Positions 1-11,115 of a stretch of 64,000 bases of DNA are shown in pieces. Source of the stretch: Incurvaria masculella (Eukaryota > Arthropoda > Insecta > Lepidoptera > Incurvariidae). The position numbers and the translations under genes were made by a program. Location of the stretch: the NCBI GenBank assembly GCA_946894095.1, contig OX335653.1, positions 5,709,001 through 5,773,000 on the forward strand, given 5' to 3'. The notes under the pieces were generated by a model. The model saw only the letters and a list, made by a program, of their open reading frames with translations, had not been told where the DNA came from and made no database searches. Position 1 is the first letter of the stretch; the number at the start of each line of letters is the position of its first letter.

Positions 1-212
1 ATTTGTATGAAAACGCGGAGTGGACGTAAACGGCAACGTCGACGTATTTACGGCAACGTTGAGTAAGCTGTCAAATCAAGCTCGGACTCGCAAATGTTAG
101 TTCGCTTAACGCCCGCTGCGCGCGCTCTTCAATTTCTCCATACAATTGAAAACGCCAGTCGATCGGTTTGCCGTAACGCCAATTTAGGTGACAACTTAGA
201 CTACCGGCTCTG
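1..212 (-). repeat. MITE family 1, partial copy, inverted
   Basis: This is the reverse complement of the element that follows at 213, and it runs off the left edge of the window. The end nearest position 212 has the family's outer motif (CAGAGCCGGTAGTCTAAG read on the - strand), which also precedes the copy at 28969. Together with the next entry it forms a near-perfect palindrome with arms of about 190 bp and a 21-bp spacer. Two 79-codon frames lie on the two arms and only reflect the symmetry. No coding function is likely. Confidence 0.85.
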
Positions 213-548
213 TCACCTAAATTGGCGTTACGGCAAACCGATCGAATGGCGTTTTCAAATGTATGGAGAAATTGAAGAGCGCGCGCAGCTGGCGTTAAGC
301 GAACTAACATTTGCGAGTCCGAGCTTGATTTGACAGCTTACTCAACGTTGCCGTAAATACGTCGACGTTGCCGTTTACGTCCACTCCGCGTTTTCATACA
401 AATCGGAAGTCCGCGTTTGACTTTGACAGCTTGAAGAAGTAAAACCACAGAATGTCTAGTAAAAACTTGTATGGAGTTTGGAGAAAACGCCAGTCGATCG
501 GTTTGCCGTAAACGCCAATTTCGGTGAGAACTCAGACTGCCCACTCTG
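213..548 (+). repeat. MITE family 1, full-length inner element
   Basis: The element begins TCACCTAAATTGGCG and ends with the reverse complement of a nearly identical terminus near 527, followed by an outer tail to about 548. The terminal inverted repeats are roughly 45 bp and contain GCAAACCGATCGACTGGCG. A nearly identical copy lies at 28947-29305, and diverged copies lie at 7362-7961 and 35333-35510. There is no transposase frame, so it is a non-autonomous DNA element. Confidence 0.85.
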
Positions 549-1110
549 TACTCGACTCGTGTCGGTCGGCTAAGTAGGCCGCGTTGATGGCGCGAAGGAT
601 GTCAGTTATTTATTGCTGAATTATAGGTCTCGCTCGACTGCGACAATCTCGCCGCTGTATGAAGCGCGCCGGGTCCGGCACATCGCGCCGACGCGTGCCC
701 AATCGTAGAAATCGTCGCGTCCAATCGCACACAAATATGTCGACGTGACACGCGAACGTCTACCAACTCGGGCCACGCGAAATATTCGTCTGTTTGGCGT
801 ACGTTGACCGGTTGCTGTACGTAGTCTTAACTCGCCCGCGTCTTCACGTCCCGTCGCCATAGACACAAGACCAAATGCAATCAGCGTTTACGTGGCACTT
901 GTATTGAAGTAATACGACAATAGTAGGCTCAACCTCGGTTTCTTTGGCACATCTTTAGTTATAACTTATTTTTCAGGCAAAAGTGGTGTGATCTCAAACG
1001 AAAGTAATTTAGTCAATGGTGCTAATTATAAATTTTGCCAATGAGCAAAGTTATAAGGATTGCGTGATTAAATTAGTGTCTTACGTGTTGAAGACATCTT
1101 TGATCTCAAA
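549..1110 (+). other. Possible 5' UTR/promoter of exon A
   Basis: Moderately GC-rich single-copy-looking sequence (about 580-870) that turns AT-rich near 900. An in-frame TAA at 1069 closes the reading frame upstream of the ATG at 1111, so this stretch is probably leader or promoter. I see no clear TATA box or initiator. Confidence 0.35.
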
Positions 1111-2282
1111 ATGGTGACTTCGAGAATACCCGATTATTCCCTCAACGCGGAGTTCAACAGGGAGTTCCGAAGTTTCCGCGTGTCGCGCGCGACGCCGCGC
1201 TCGGCGCTGTACGCGCCGGCCGTCGTGCCCATCCACGAGTACCCGCGCGTGAGCGTGCACGAGCGGCGCGAGGCGCTGCAGGCGGCGCTCGCCGACGCGT
1301 GCGGCGCGCGCGCCAGGAAGCACGACACGTGGAGCGCGCCGGCCGAGCGCGCGCGCGCCGCCGTCGCCGCCGCCGCCTTCGCCGGGCCCGTCGCCGCCGC
1401 CAAGCACCGCCTCGAGCGGGCCCGCGCCGGCCCCCTCGGCCCCGTCGACATCCGCGACACGCTCGAGAAGGGCTGCGACGAGGGCCTCCATGACAAGCTG
1501 TCTCTCTACAGCGAGCACGGAAACAGAGTTCCTAATTGTAAGAGTAATTTCGAAAGTAGTTTCCTGAAGCAAAACGCGGAAGATCGATACGACAAGATGA
1601 CCCTCGCCTCCGAATCTAAACGAGACGTCAACCGGAACAATATCGAATACAAGATCTTCAATGGGGATTCGTACAAAGCTACGGCCGGCGACTCGTACAG
1701 AAGTCTCAACGGCGATTTCCACAAGAGCGGCAAAGAATCCTACAAGAGCATCAACGGCAACTCCTACAGAAGCGTCAACGGGAACTTCTACAGTAGTCTC
1801 AACGGCGACGTCCCCAAGAGTTTCAACGGCGATTCCCACAAGAATCACAACGGCGATTCCCACAAGAATCACAACGGCGATTCTTACAAGAGTGCAAACG
1901 GCGATTCCCACAAGAATCACAACGGCGATTCTTACAAGAGTGCGAACGGCGATTCCCACAAGATGGTCAACGGCAGTGCGTCCAAGGGCGTCAAGGGCGA
2001 TTCGTACATGGGCCTCGGCGGCGACGTGTCCGAGTGTCGGTACCCGGGCGCGGTCGCCGTTGACGCCGTGAAGGGCAAGCTGCTAAGCTGCGAGAGCGTG
2101 CGCACTGTGCGCGCGCGCGTCGCCGCCGGTGTCGGCGGCAAGGCGGCGCTGGAGACGCGGCTGGCGGAGCGGCTCGACGTGCGCGTCGCGGAGCTGCCGG
2201 CGCTCTACCTCAGCATGGACTCGTGGACGCCCAAGTCCGCCGCCTTCCAGAAGACGATGAAGGAGCACGAGTGGAGCGTATC
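1111..2282 (+). CDS. Doa: Putative 5' exon A of Doa (disordered, NGDS repeat-rich)
   Basis: The frame starts at an ATG with a good context (AAAATGG) just after an in-frame stop at 1069. It is open for 420 codons, but the 3' part after about 2283 reads into AT-rich intron-like DNA. A strong donor GTATGT at 2283 ends the exon in phase 2; a weaker GTATCG at 2278 would give phase 0. The protein has a short ordered-looking start, an Ala/Arg-rich stretch at about residues 60-110, an 8-residue repeat of type NGDSYKSx or NGDSHKNH at about 185-290, and a basic C-terminal part. I recognise no domain. The phase-2 end fits the acceptor of the RS/H-rich exon at 24122 (TC plus C makes Ser), so I infer a long Doa N-terminus. 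It could instead be the first exon of another + strand gene. The antisense frame at 1081-1959 is a shadow of its composition. Confidence 0.6.
1651..2010 (+). repeat. 24-bp coding minisatellite in exon A
   Basis: About 14 tandem units of 24 bp encode NGDSYKS- or NGDSHKNH-type octapeptides. The units at about 1825-1975 are nearly identical at the nucleotide level, which points to recent slippage. Earlier units are more diverged. Confidence 0.85.
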
Positions 2283-5200
2283 GTATGTTGACCACCTTCG
2301 GAAGGGACGCCCGGGAATGGGACGTCCCTTTCGTTTTATTTATTTATTTAGCACTTTTTCGCGCGTCACGTAATGATGTGTCAATTTAATTATCTTCTTC
2401 TATCTCTATATATAAACATCGCTATAGAGAAAAATAATCCACTGTACGTGTGTTAGTCACCTAACTCATAAAAGGCTGAACCAATTTCTATGACTTTTTA
2501 ACCGACTTCACAAAAGGCCTCCTCCTTTATGTTGTGTCCTCTATGTTCGACTTTATGTTTTTTTTTTGTGTGTGTTCAGGTGCGTCCCTAAATGGTTTAG
2601 ATTGACAATTGGACCCGGTAGGTAGCGGTGTTGTCGAGATATTGACCCGAACGTTGTATTTTATTATTTTTGCAATTATTTAATGGTGTCCCTTTAGGTT
2701 GTACGTTCATGTTTTATACATGTGCTCCGATCGGCTCTGGTCTAATGGTAATACATATTTGATTCTTTAACGCTTTTCGCTTAACGTTGTCGAGTAGAAA
2801 ACTCTTTCCGAGTGGGTCGTTATCGGTGTCAAAGCTTTTAAAAAGCGTTGTCGCCTCCGCGCTTCGCCCCGCACTCGACTCGAGCGCAAATGCACTCTAG
2901 CTAGTGTCGGTCGGCTCGCCCGCAGCTGTGTACAAACGGAGAAAATAAAGTGTCTCGAGTGCATCGACTCGGCTCCCGGTGTCGAGAGCTCGCGGGATCC
3001 GGTTCCTCTGCCGCGGTGCGTTCCAACTTCGCTTCCCCAATTCCACTTCGGAGCTGCGTTCGGACGCTCGCGGTCTCCTTCGTGCCGTTTTACTGTTTTT
3101 AAATTTCCCAAACAATCGCTTCGGCGATCGTGAAGGTGAACCGAGCCAGAACCGCCGGTCCAGAAATAAGAAGCAGGATCGGGACGGGCAACAAACAGAG
3201 AAAATAAACAGCTGAGCCGCGGTGCTAACGAACTGTTCACGCCGACACGTGCGGCGCGCGGCTGCGGTGCGGACGTCTTCGACCAAGCCACTTTCACCAT
3301 CCATGCTTGCATCAACATACCACGACAATGTGTGGCCCTAATCTATTAATGCTCATCATTTTGTATTCCGCCCACTCGAAATAGCAATAATCAAATCTTG
3401 TATTATTTACATTGTTTATTTATGTCATCACTCGAGTTTAATCAATGACCAAATCATAGAGCAGCCGGAATACATTTACATATGAATCCGTAGGTTACTT
3501 TGTGACGAGCTTTCGTTTTCTCACGATTGAACGTTTCGAACATTAATCACGATATAGTGTGTGCGTGAATTTAATCAAATATAAATGTGGACCGGAGCAA
3601 AAGAAATCAAGAGTCCGGTTTATCTTGGGTCCATCTCGCGCGTGAGCAGCCTGCGAGACGACAGGGACAGGCGCGTCGTCCGCCGTGACGCGGGAAACAT
3701 GAACCTCTTACAATGGACGCGTTCGTCTCTTTTGTTTTTCATCGTCTCGTCTCCCCGTTGTCCTGCCACACGATCCTGCTAGTTTCTGCTTTTATCTCTG
3801 CACGGTAACGGCGACCCGAATGGTGCTTCCTCCGGCCCCGTGCTGCCGTGACAGCTGACTCTAAACAGGGGTGTTTAGAATCTCCGTTGGCCCTCGAGCC
3901 CGCGGTCGTGACTCGGCCTCCACTTCCTCATGTGTGTTTATTTATCGGATCGCTTCCTCCATCGCGCGCTCGGCTCGTACGTGACCGTCACGTAGCGGCG
4001 GCGCTCGATGCTTCTCATTGTGTTGGTCGTGAGCTCTACCGTTCCATTCGGTCGGGATGACTCCGTGATCCGTTGTCTCCGCGGATGTATCCTTCGCTTT
4101 TTACGCGTCGTAATATCATGAGAATGCACCGCGACCGCGCACGATCGAGTCGTGTTACGCTACAGGAAGTGGTGGAGACGGCGGCGCTGGAGAGAATCCC
4201 ATCAACGTCGACCCTTGCATTGAAGTGAAACCAGTTTTATGGGATCGCATTATGTCGGTCCATTGCAACAAAAAATGGGGGTCGGTGGCCTTTCCACTTA
4301 CAATTTTAGAAGCGTTCTTTATTTAGGTTAGTGGTCAACGTTTTCATAAACAACACGATTTCAATCATACCAACTACTTCAGAATGAAGATTATCTGTTA
4401 TGTCGAGTACAATATAGCTGCTTGGTTTTTAAGTGCGGAGTCTCAGCCCGAATTTGCAGTAGTAGGCAGTAAATTGCAGACAATTTAAATAGTTGTGGAA
4501 ACAAAAGTAAGGAAAGTAGTGGCACTATGCTATGTAAGTTAAGAAGTAAAGTCGGACGGTACCTAGCTGAGAGTTAGGACAGGTTGGTGATGGTCTAGAG
4601 AACCAAATAGCCAGAGCTAGTAGTTGCGCCACCCGACCCATCTGCGTAGATATGGAATGGAGGAGATTCATTGTGTGTATCTGGCAATGAGTGTGCCAAA
4701 TAAACATGTCCGGCACCATTCTAGAGATATGGGAGTGAGCTTATCAATCGTACCGAGTGTAGATTTAAACCGCCAGCTTCGGAGCATAGGGAGTGGACAT
4801 CGTCCATGCTGAGGTGGGCCTGCTGAGCTTTGGTTCCCACTGGCGTTTGGGCGTTGGTAGGAATAGCGTGTACCTTTGCGTATAACCGCTCGGTCGGACA
4901 TTGAGAGCGTGGTAATAAAAAACTAAGGGCGATCGAATCCGTAAAACACATCTCCTGCGCTGTAGAAGTTTGCATTGGTTCTTCAAAACTCGATAGTGTC
5001 ATCTTGTATGGAGTGCTGTATTGGTTGGGTGGGCCTGTGGCTCTTAGCTGCATTTCAAAAACTCCGACAGGATGTTCGCTTCTAAAAAGCTACGTATGTT
5101 GCTATATTTTCTCGCTAAACAATTTTCTCGCAGCTGCACTGCCGCCGAGCAAGTAGCGCCGCGGTCGGCGCGCTGATTGCCCGCTCCACATGCACCGTTA

Positions 5201-6428
5201 ACTAGCGGAGAGCCAACGCTAGCGGTATGCATGCCACGTCCACGCTTGCCATCCCTACAACATCCAGCTGGTCTCCGTTTCAACCGATTCGAACGGCCTC
5301 AACTTGCTATCGGGCTATCAGTTCACCAGTTGACATTGACGGGAAGGGTTCTGCAACGCCGCCGACACTCATTCGAAGCGTCTGGGACGGCGTATTTCCT
5401 TTCGTCGCGGTCGAGCGCGCATACCCTTGACGGGCGCGCAGTTTCTGCAGCGGCTGCAGCCAAGGCCCTCGGATATTTGAAAGTTACCGGCCGCGGCCGC
5501 CGCATTAGTGTCAACGCAAATCGACCGGCGCGATATTATGCGGGCCGACGCGACGCGGCGACGCGAGCGCGACGGAGCCTGCGTCGGCGGTTGTGCAAAG
5601 GCTCTCCTTGCGCAACCGCCGCCCGCCGTGACTCACCGGGGCTGCTTTATTTCTGCCGTCGCGGTTGCTCAATCCGCGCGCTCATTACCGCCGCTCGGGC
5701 CGGGTTGACGCGGTGAGAAGCCACCGCTCCCCCGCTGGGCGCCCTCCGCACTGCGGCGTAGGGGCGTTAACGAGCCGGCCCCGCTCGCGTAAACTATGCG
5801 GTGCCTCCTCGCCGCCGTCCCTATTATAATTCTAAACATTCTCACTCTAATCATTTTATTGCTAATTATCCGCAATGCTGGTGTCCAAGTATGGCAGCTG
5901 GAATGCAAATAAGGAAATTAATGCTCCTCCGCCGCTGCGTGCGTTTCCTGTTTTAAACCTACCATAATTCTCGCACTCTAGATTAAATGAGTTTATCATT
6001 CGGCCGTCGCCTTCGGCGTTTGGCATTGTGTGCCTATTCCGAGTCTGTCGACACGATCCGAGCGCAACAAAAGACGTAGGATGTCGCGCGTTACCGGCCC
6101 GGGTGCCATTAAAGGTTGTTCTCCGCCAAGGTTCCGAGTGAATGCCTCAAGGACTCGTTTTAAGTGAGCTTTGCGACTCGATTTGACGACACGGCGACGC
6201 TTTGTTTCGTCGAAGCTGACCAACGGACGCGCCGCTAGACTCCGAAACCGCAGTCCCGCAAACCGAAGGAAGAAATCGCACGTGGTTACGACTGTGTACA
6301 CAGTCCAAACATCGCCAAAGCACGGGAATATGTGCTCCCAAAATGCGTTTGCCGAGTCTAGAAACTGACTCATACTTGACCAAATCCTCCAATACGTCTG
6401 TGAATATGTTTGCATGTAGCATGTACGT
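2283..6428 (+). other. Intron-like region, no gene seen
   Basis: Mixed AT-rich DNA with GC-rich patches at about 2860-3320, 3840-4160 and 5150-5830. The patches produce several overlapping open frames on both strands, but none has a good start, a splice context or a recognisable domain. A 110-codon - strand frame at 4721-5053 matches nothing I know. The GC patches could be promoters or non-coding first exons. Confidence 0.4.
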
Positions 6429-6937
6429 TTAAGTTGGCCCTAACTCATTCGCAGGCATGGTACCAAACCGTGCTATTGCGCTCTCGGACCTTCTTTGTTT
6501 TAAAGAAAAAGACAAAGCAGACATTGCGCATAGTGTTTGATTTGGTAAGATTTACAAAAAATTTAATTCAATAACGGCTAAAAGTAAATCACGACCACTG
6601 TAGTAAAAAATCAAGAAAAAACCAAATTGATTATAAATCTCTACGAAACTAGCTAGGTCTGATGACTAATCTTTTCAGGATGTTTTTATTTTATCCTTGA
6701 GTAATCCAGCTCCAAAGTTACTGTATAAAACGGACGAAACATTCGAACTTTCGGACCTTATAACTTAGAAACCAAACACTATTTCACAATGCCAATGGTC
6801 ATCAGACATCTAGTTCGATCAAATGAATCTGTTCATCAAATGAAAATGAAGTATAATTGTGGATATCTGACAAGAAACATGAGCATGATCTTATTTCCAC
6901 GTTTGTATGGGGAGTTGAGCGGGAAGGCCCATCTTAA
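6429..6937 (-). repeat. TTAA-flanked MITE (family 2), copy 1
   Basis: TTAA flanks both ends. The termini read TTAAGTTGGCCCTAACTC at the left and end GGAAGGCCCATCTTAA at the right. The interior matches copies at 9864, 38492, 40414 and 56944, including the phrase TCTGATGACTAATC. No coding capacity. Confidence 0.85.
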
Positions 6938-7361
6938 GTCGGGTTGGTAGTTTTAGAAAACTGGAGACGCTGGTTTCATAGTAGGCACGCTTCCTCTTTT
7001 TTGATCTGATGGTAGAAACGTATATGATGTTGGGCCCGGACCGTTCGCTGACCGGTTCCCTGCCGCCGCGAGATAGTTATCACATCGAGTGGAGGTACTA
7101 TCTACATAGCTGCGAATTATAAAACAATGGCGACCGCTCCGAAACATGACGTTGAGCGTTGGTTGCGCGTGCTTTATGTGCTGCGCGAGTACAATTTAAA
7201 TTTACATTTTTCGCAATGCTTGTGCACAATGACGTGATGGTATTCGCATGCGTGTAACAATTCCTGTGAGCCACCCTTTGGACGCTAACAAACAAATTAT
7301 GAAGTCTCTCTCGATCATTGAGCTCTCGATATTGTCTTAATTAAGCCTGTAGTCCCAGTTG

Positions 7362-7961
7362 TCACCTACGCCAAACCGATCGACTGGCGTTTTCAAATGT
7401 ATGGAGAAATTGAAGCCAACCAACATTTGGGAGTCCAAGTTCGATTTGACAGCTAAGTGTCGTCGGCGTAAATACGTCGATGTTGCTGTTTACGCCGACT
7501 CCGCGTTTTCATAAAAGTCGCGAGTTTTCCTTTTTTCATTTTTTTATGTATTCTCTTAAGTTTAATGGTAGGGCATTAACTTAATTCTAACAAGAATAAA
7601 AATAAATAAATAATGGAACATAAACACGCTACAAGAAAAATATAGCAAGTAAAATAACACGTGTTTAAAAATGATTGAACATTATGGAACATAAAAAGAA
7701 CAAAGAACAAAGGAGGAGAAATATTAAATACAGGTTTTTAATTTATTTTTAAATGATTCTAGTAATGGGGCCGATATATCAATATTGTGATCATGAACGA
7801 ATGCATTATAATTTGAAGTGATTCTCGAAACTGATGAATATTTACCTAAATTTGACTTTGACAGCTTGAAGAAGTAAAACCACAGAATATCGCGTAAAAA
7901 CTTGTATGGAGTTTCACGTTTTTACGGAACTTCGAAGTTCCGTAAACGCCAATTTAGGTGA
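7362..7961 (+). repeat. MITE family 1 copy split by an insertion
   Basis: The left part (7362 to about 7525) and right part (about 7850-7961) are the two halves of family 1, ending at TTTAGGTGA. They are separated by about 330 bp of unrelated AT-rich DNA, so something inserted into the element or the interior was replaced. The right terminus has a local duplication of the ACTTCG segment. Confidence 0.8.
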
Positions 7962-8366
7962 CAACTGAAATATAGGAGCTCTGAACATTAAATGCATTTG
8001 CCAACATTTCTCAACTGTCTACTCACCTTTTCCGATTAGTCATTGTGTGTTTTAAATTCCATCATTAATGAGTAATCCACTTTCTTCTCTAATGACGCTA
8101 CCGGATGCCGTCTTCAATCGGATACTGACCTCGCTTCCTATGCCGTTCTGTGGAAATATGAAGTCGGTTTAAATCAATTTAACTGTATGATTCTATCTTT
8201 TTTATTCAGAAATTCAAGAACGTTATATAATTTTGAGTTTTTGGTGCAGATAACTTGAGAACCGTATTATTGTACTGAATTTGGTTTATAAGTAACGATG
8301 TATCACTTGATTAATTTTGCAAAGGCGGAATGTATAGACAATTTTCTCGCGCGGCCAGGTGCTTTT

Positions 8367-8570
8367 TCACACTACGTTTGAAGGACTCCCAGGAAATACC
8401 TCGGCAGGGAGTGCACTCCACAGTTTATCGACCCTATAGATTAATCTACAGGACTGTTTGCAAACGAAAGATGGATCAGTATCGTTAGTTTTGTCGAGGT
8501 CTGTTTCGCAAGACGTCCCCGCGTGGCCTAACCGATTCACGGTTGTGCAGCGACAATGTACGTACAGCGA
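8367..8570 (-). pseudogene. LINE reverse-transcriptase C-terminal fragment
   Basis: On the - strand a short frame includes KLWSALPAEVFP, which resembles the last conserved block of jockey-like LINE ORF2 proteins (RT tail: LWNELPxxVFP). The match is short and there is no upstream RT domain, so it is a dead fragment. The jockey-like piece at 49911-50290 has the related phrase [11 protein letters not shown]. Confidence 0.5.
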
Positions 8571-8661
8571 CGCAGGGTAACCTCGGCGCGCGCGCCACGT
8601 GGGACGCCGATGCAGTCGCAACGGTCGCTTGCGCAACTAGCGGTCGCTCCGTATCCACCAT

Positions 8662-8770
8662 AGACGAAGGATAGACACAAGACTCGCTAAATATTTCTTA
8701 GTTTCGCCGTTACTGTGACATTTCTAACTAGCGCCATCTCCCGTCACTCCCAGAACTAGTCTAGGCAGGC
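8662..8770 (+). repeat. Dispersed repeat, copy 1 (partner at 63790)
   Basis: Shares GCGCCATCTCCCGTCACT and the flanking ACATTTCTAAC...AGAACTAGT with 63790-63915 at the far end of the window, in the same orientation. The class is unknown to me. Confidence 0.7.
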
Positions 8771-8861
8771 ATTGTGAAAACGTTACATTTTAACTATACA
8801 TTAAGTATTGTCATTATAATTAAAAATATCATTGATATTAATTGGTTGGTTTTTAATGTAT

Positions 8862-9010
8862 TTTTTATGCAACCTGACATGGAACATTCCGCTGTCAGCT
8901 TACCTATTACGGTTCATGAGATGCAGCCCGCTGATGAACGGACGGACGGGCAACTGAAGCTTAGTAATAGTCTTCCGTTGGCACGCTAAAAACGGAACCC
9001 TAGAAACGTG
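8862..9010. repeat. SINE tail followed by a piece of the GGGTTCCGT repeat
   Basis: TTTTTTATGCAACCTGACAT at about 8862 is the reverse-strand 3' end of the SINE body found at 20919 and elsewhere. From about 8930, ACGGACGGACGG and AAACGGAACCCT match the repeat at 58195-58540. Both are truncated. Confidence 0.6.
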
Positions 9011-9863
9011 CGGAGACGCGGGGAAAAATAAACTTACTTCTAGCGTCCGTTTGTCTGCATAACATGAGAACTACTTACCATAATTTGAAGTTGTTTATAC
9101 CTGCCAATAGATTATTATTCCCTTCAATTTATATGCGGCTGACCATCACGCTATAATACCTTCGGGTAAGCAAAAGGGTTAAATAGGAGGGAAAACCCCC
9201 AACTATTTCATTGGACCTGGGCGTCTCCCAGTCAAATAAGACAAGTAAATCACACTACTAACTAGAAAAATGTATCCGTTATATGCGCTTTCATGACGGC
9301 GTGTTCTGCGTGCGTGTCGTGTCTGTTGGGCCGACTCGCTCGCATCTAATGAGGCGTGCAGTGGCTGGCGGTGTCGGCTGCCTGATGCTGTGCCGCTAGC
9401 AACCGGTGGACGTTAGCAGGAAGTTTGCGGCGGTGGTAGCGTGGTGAAAGTGCGACGCATCGGCCGAGCTGTTGCTGTACATTGACAATGTGGAGTAGCA
9501 CAGGGCTCTCAATTCGATCCTACTGTTTTTATGGAACTATAGATGTTGTCGAGATATAAAGTTAATTCTGCACCAATTCACAGTTAATTCGGCAGCAATT
9601 TGAGCGTAAAGTTAATTCTGCACCAATTTGAACTGTTTTTCATCCATGTTTTGATTAGGGCACAATTGATCGAATTTCCTGCATTACTCAATCACACTCT
9701 ACGTCGGCTCCCTGGTTTCCGTGTAAACTCGACCTAACGTTGGAACTGTTGGAAGTTCACTTAAAACTTCACCATGTATAAGCCCCGGACGTGTGCCCAA
9801 CTACAGTTTGTATTTCCTTAGCAGTCGTCTGCTCTCCTTCCGTGTTAATAGCGTCAATTGGCA
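9011..9863. other. Non-coding, nothing recognised
   Basis: Moderate GC with no credible frame. The phrase GTTAATTCTGCACCAATT occurs twice, at about 9562 and 9608, suggesting a small local duplication. Confidence 0.4.
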
Positions 9864-10413
9864 TTAAGGTGGCCCAACCCGCTCATCTCCCCATACAAAA
9901 GGGGAAAGAAGATCACGCCCATATTTCTTCTCACAGATCCAAAATTTTGCTCAAAATAGCTTTATTTGATCGAACTAGATGTCTGATGACCATTGGCATT
10001 GTAAAATTGTGTTTGGTTTCTAAGTTATAAGGTCCGAAAGTTCGAATTTTTCGCGCGTTTTATACGATAACTTTGGAGGTGGATTACGCAATGATAAAGT
10101 AAGAACATCATAAAAAGATTAGTCATCAGACATAGCTTATTTAATCAAGATTTTTGATCTATTTGTTTTTTGTTAGATTTTTGACTACAGCGGTCGTGGT
10201 TTACTTTTAGCTATAAGTCGTTTTGGAATAAAAATTTTCGTAAATCTTACCAAATCATACACTATGCACATTGTCTTTTTTATGGACATGTTGCATCTTC
10301 CTCATCACGGAGCCTGTCTTATTCTTTGAAACAGAGAAGGTCCCAGAGCGCAACAGCACGGTTTTGTACTGTGCCCGCGAATGAGTTAGGCCCGCCGGGT
10401 TGGGCCGCCTTAA
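9864..10413 (+). repeat. TTAA-flanked MITE (family 2), copy 2
   Basis: One of the two longest copies, about 550 bp. It starts TTAAGGTGGCCCAACCCG and ends with the complementary GGGTTGGGCCGCCTTAA, giving terminal inverted repeats of about 18 bp that include TTAA. The opposite-orientation copy at 40414-40963 is nearly the same length and aligns along its whole extent. Confidence 0.9.
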
Positions 10414-11115
10414 GAGGCCCGACACGTAGGCTTGACAAATGTCACAGCGGCGTGCTGTGGCCGTTCAACTTTCACTGGAGCCGTCCCGCTCGGCCCTCCT
10501 CCGTCCCTCTCTCCCGCAACCCCACTCCGCCGCCGCCGCCGCGCGCCATCCGACCGACCTATCTTGCGCAGATTTATGGACTCACTTTGTTGTACACTTC
10601 TTGTGATACAAGCTCACGTCTTGCTGTTACTTCGTCTTCCACGTCCGTCGAACATTACTTTTAGCCGGTCAACTTTTATGAGGAAGGCCAGCCCGTATGC
10701 TATGATTCCAATACAAACGTAGTTTGGAAATCATTTCAAAACCTCTCGGAAAATTTACTGGTTTGAAGAATAGGACCCAAACGATCTTCCCCATGCATGG
10801 ACCATTTTTTGTAAAATCTAAAGTTAGGTGAGAGTAAAACTAAAATCTCAATCAAATTTTTTGCGGCATCTTGACCTAGTTGTTTTTTGAAAAAAAAAAA
10901 AAACTGTGGACAGAGATATTAGTTGCACAAACCATCTTAATCAATATCAAGTAATGAAGCGGTGGTTTGCAAATGACTAGTTAGAACGTTCGCAATTGTC
11001 TGTAACCCAGTGATTTTCAGTTGAGTTTAAAACTGTTTGGATGTGGAGCGTAATCTTCGAATGCTATCGGGATATGGCCAACTTGAGGAATTGTGTCGAG
11101 ATATGGAGTAATGTT

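Noticed and set aside
71..333. Two 79-codon frames on opposite strands with similar proteins
   Set aside because: They are the two arms of the MITE palindrome, so similarity reflects DNA symmetry and not a gene.
1081..1959. 292-codon open frame on the - strand over exon A
   Set aside because: Antisense shadow of a repetitive GC-rich coding exon; valine/glycine-rich translation follows the repeat and has no domain.
4721..5053. 110-codon - strand frame
   Set aside because: No recognisable domain and no splice or promoter support; could be a relic but I cannot assign it.
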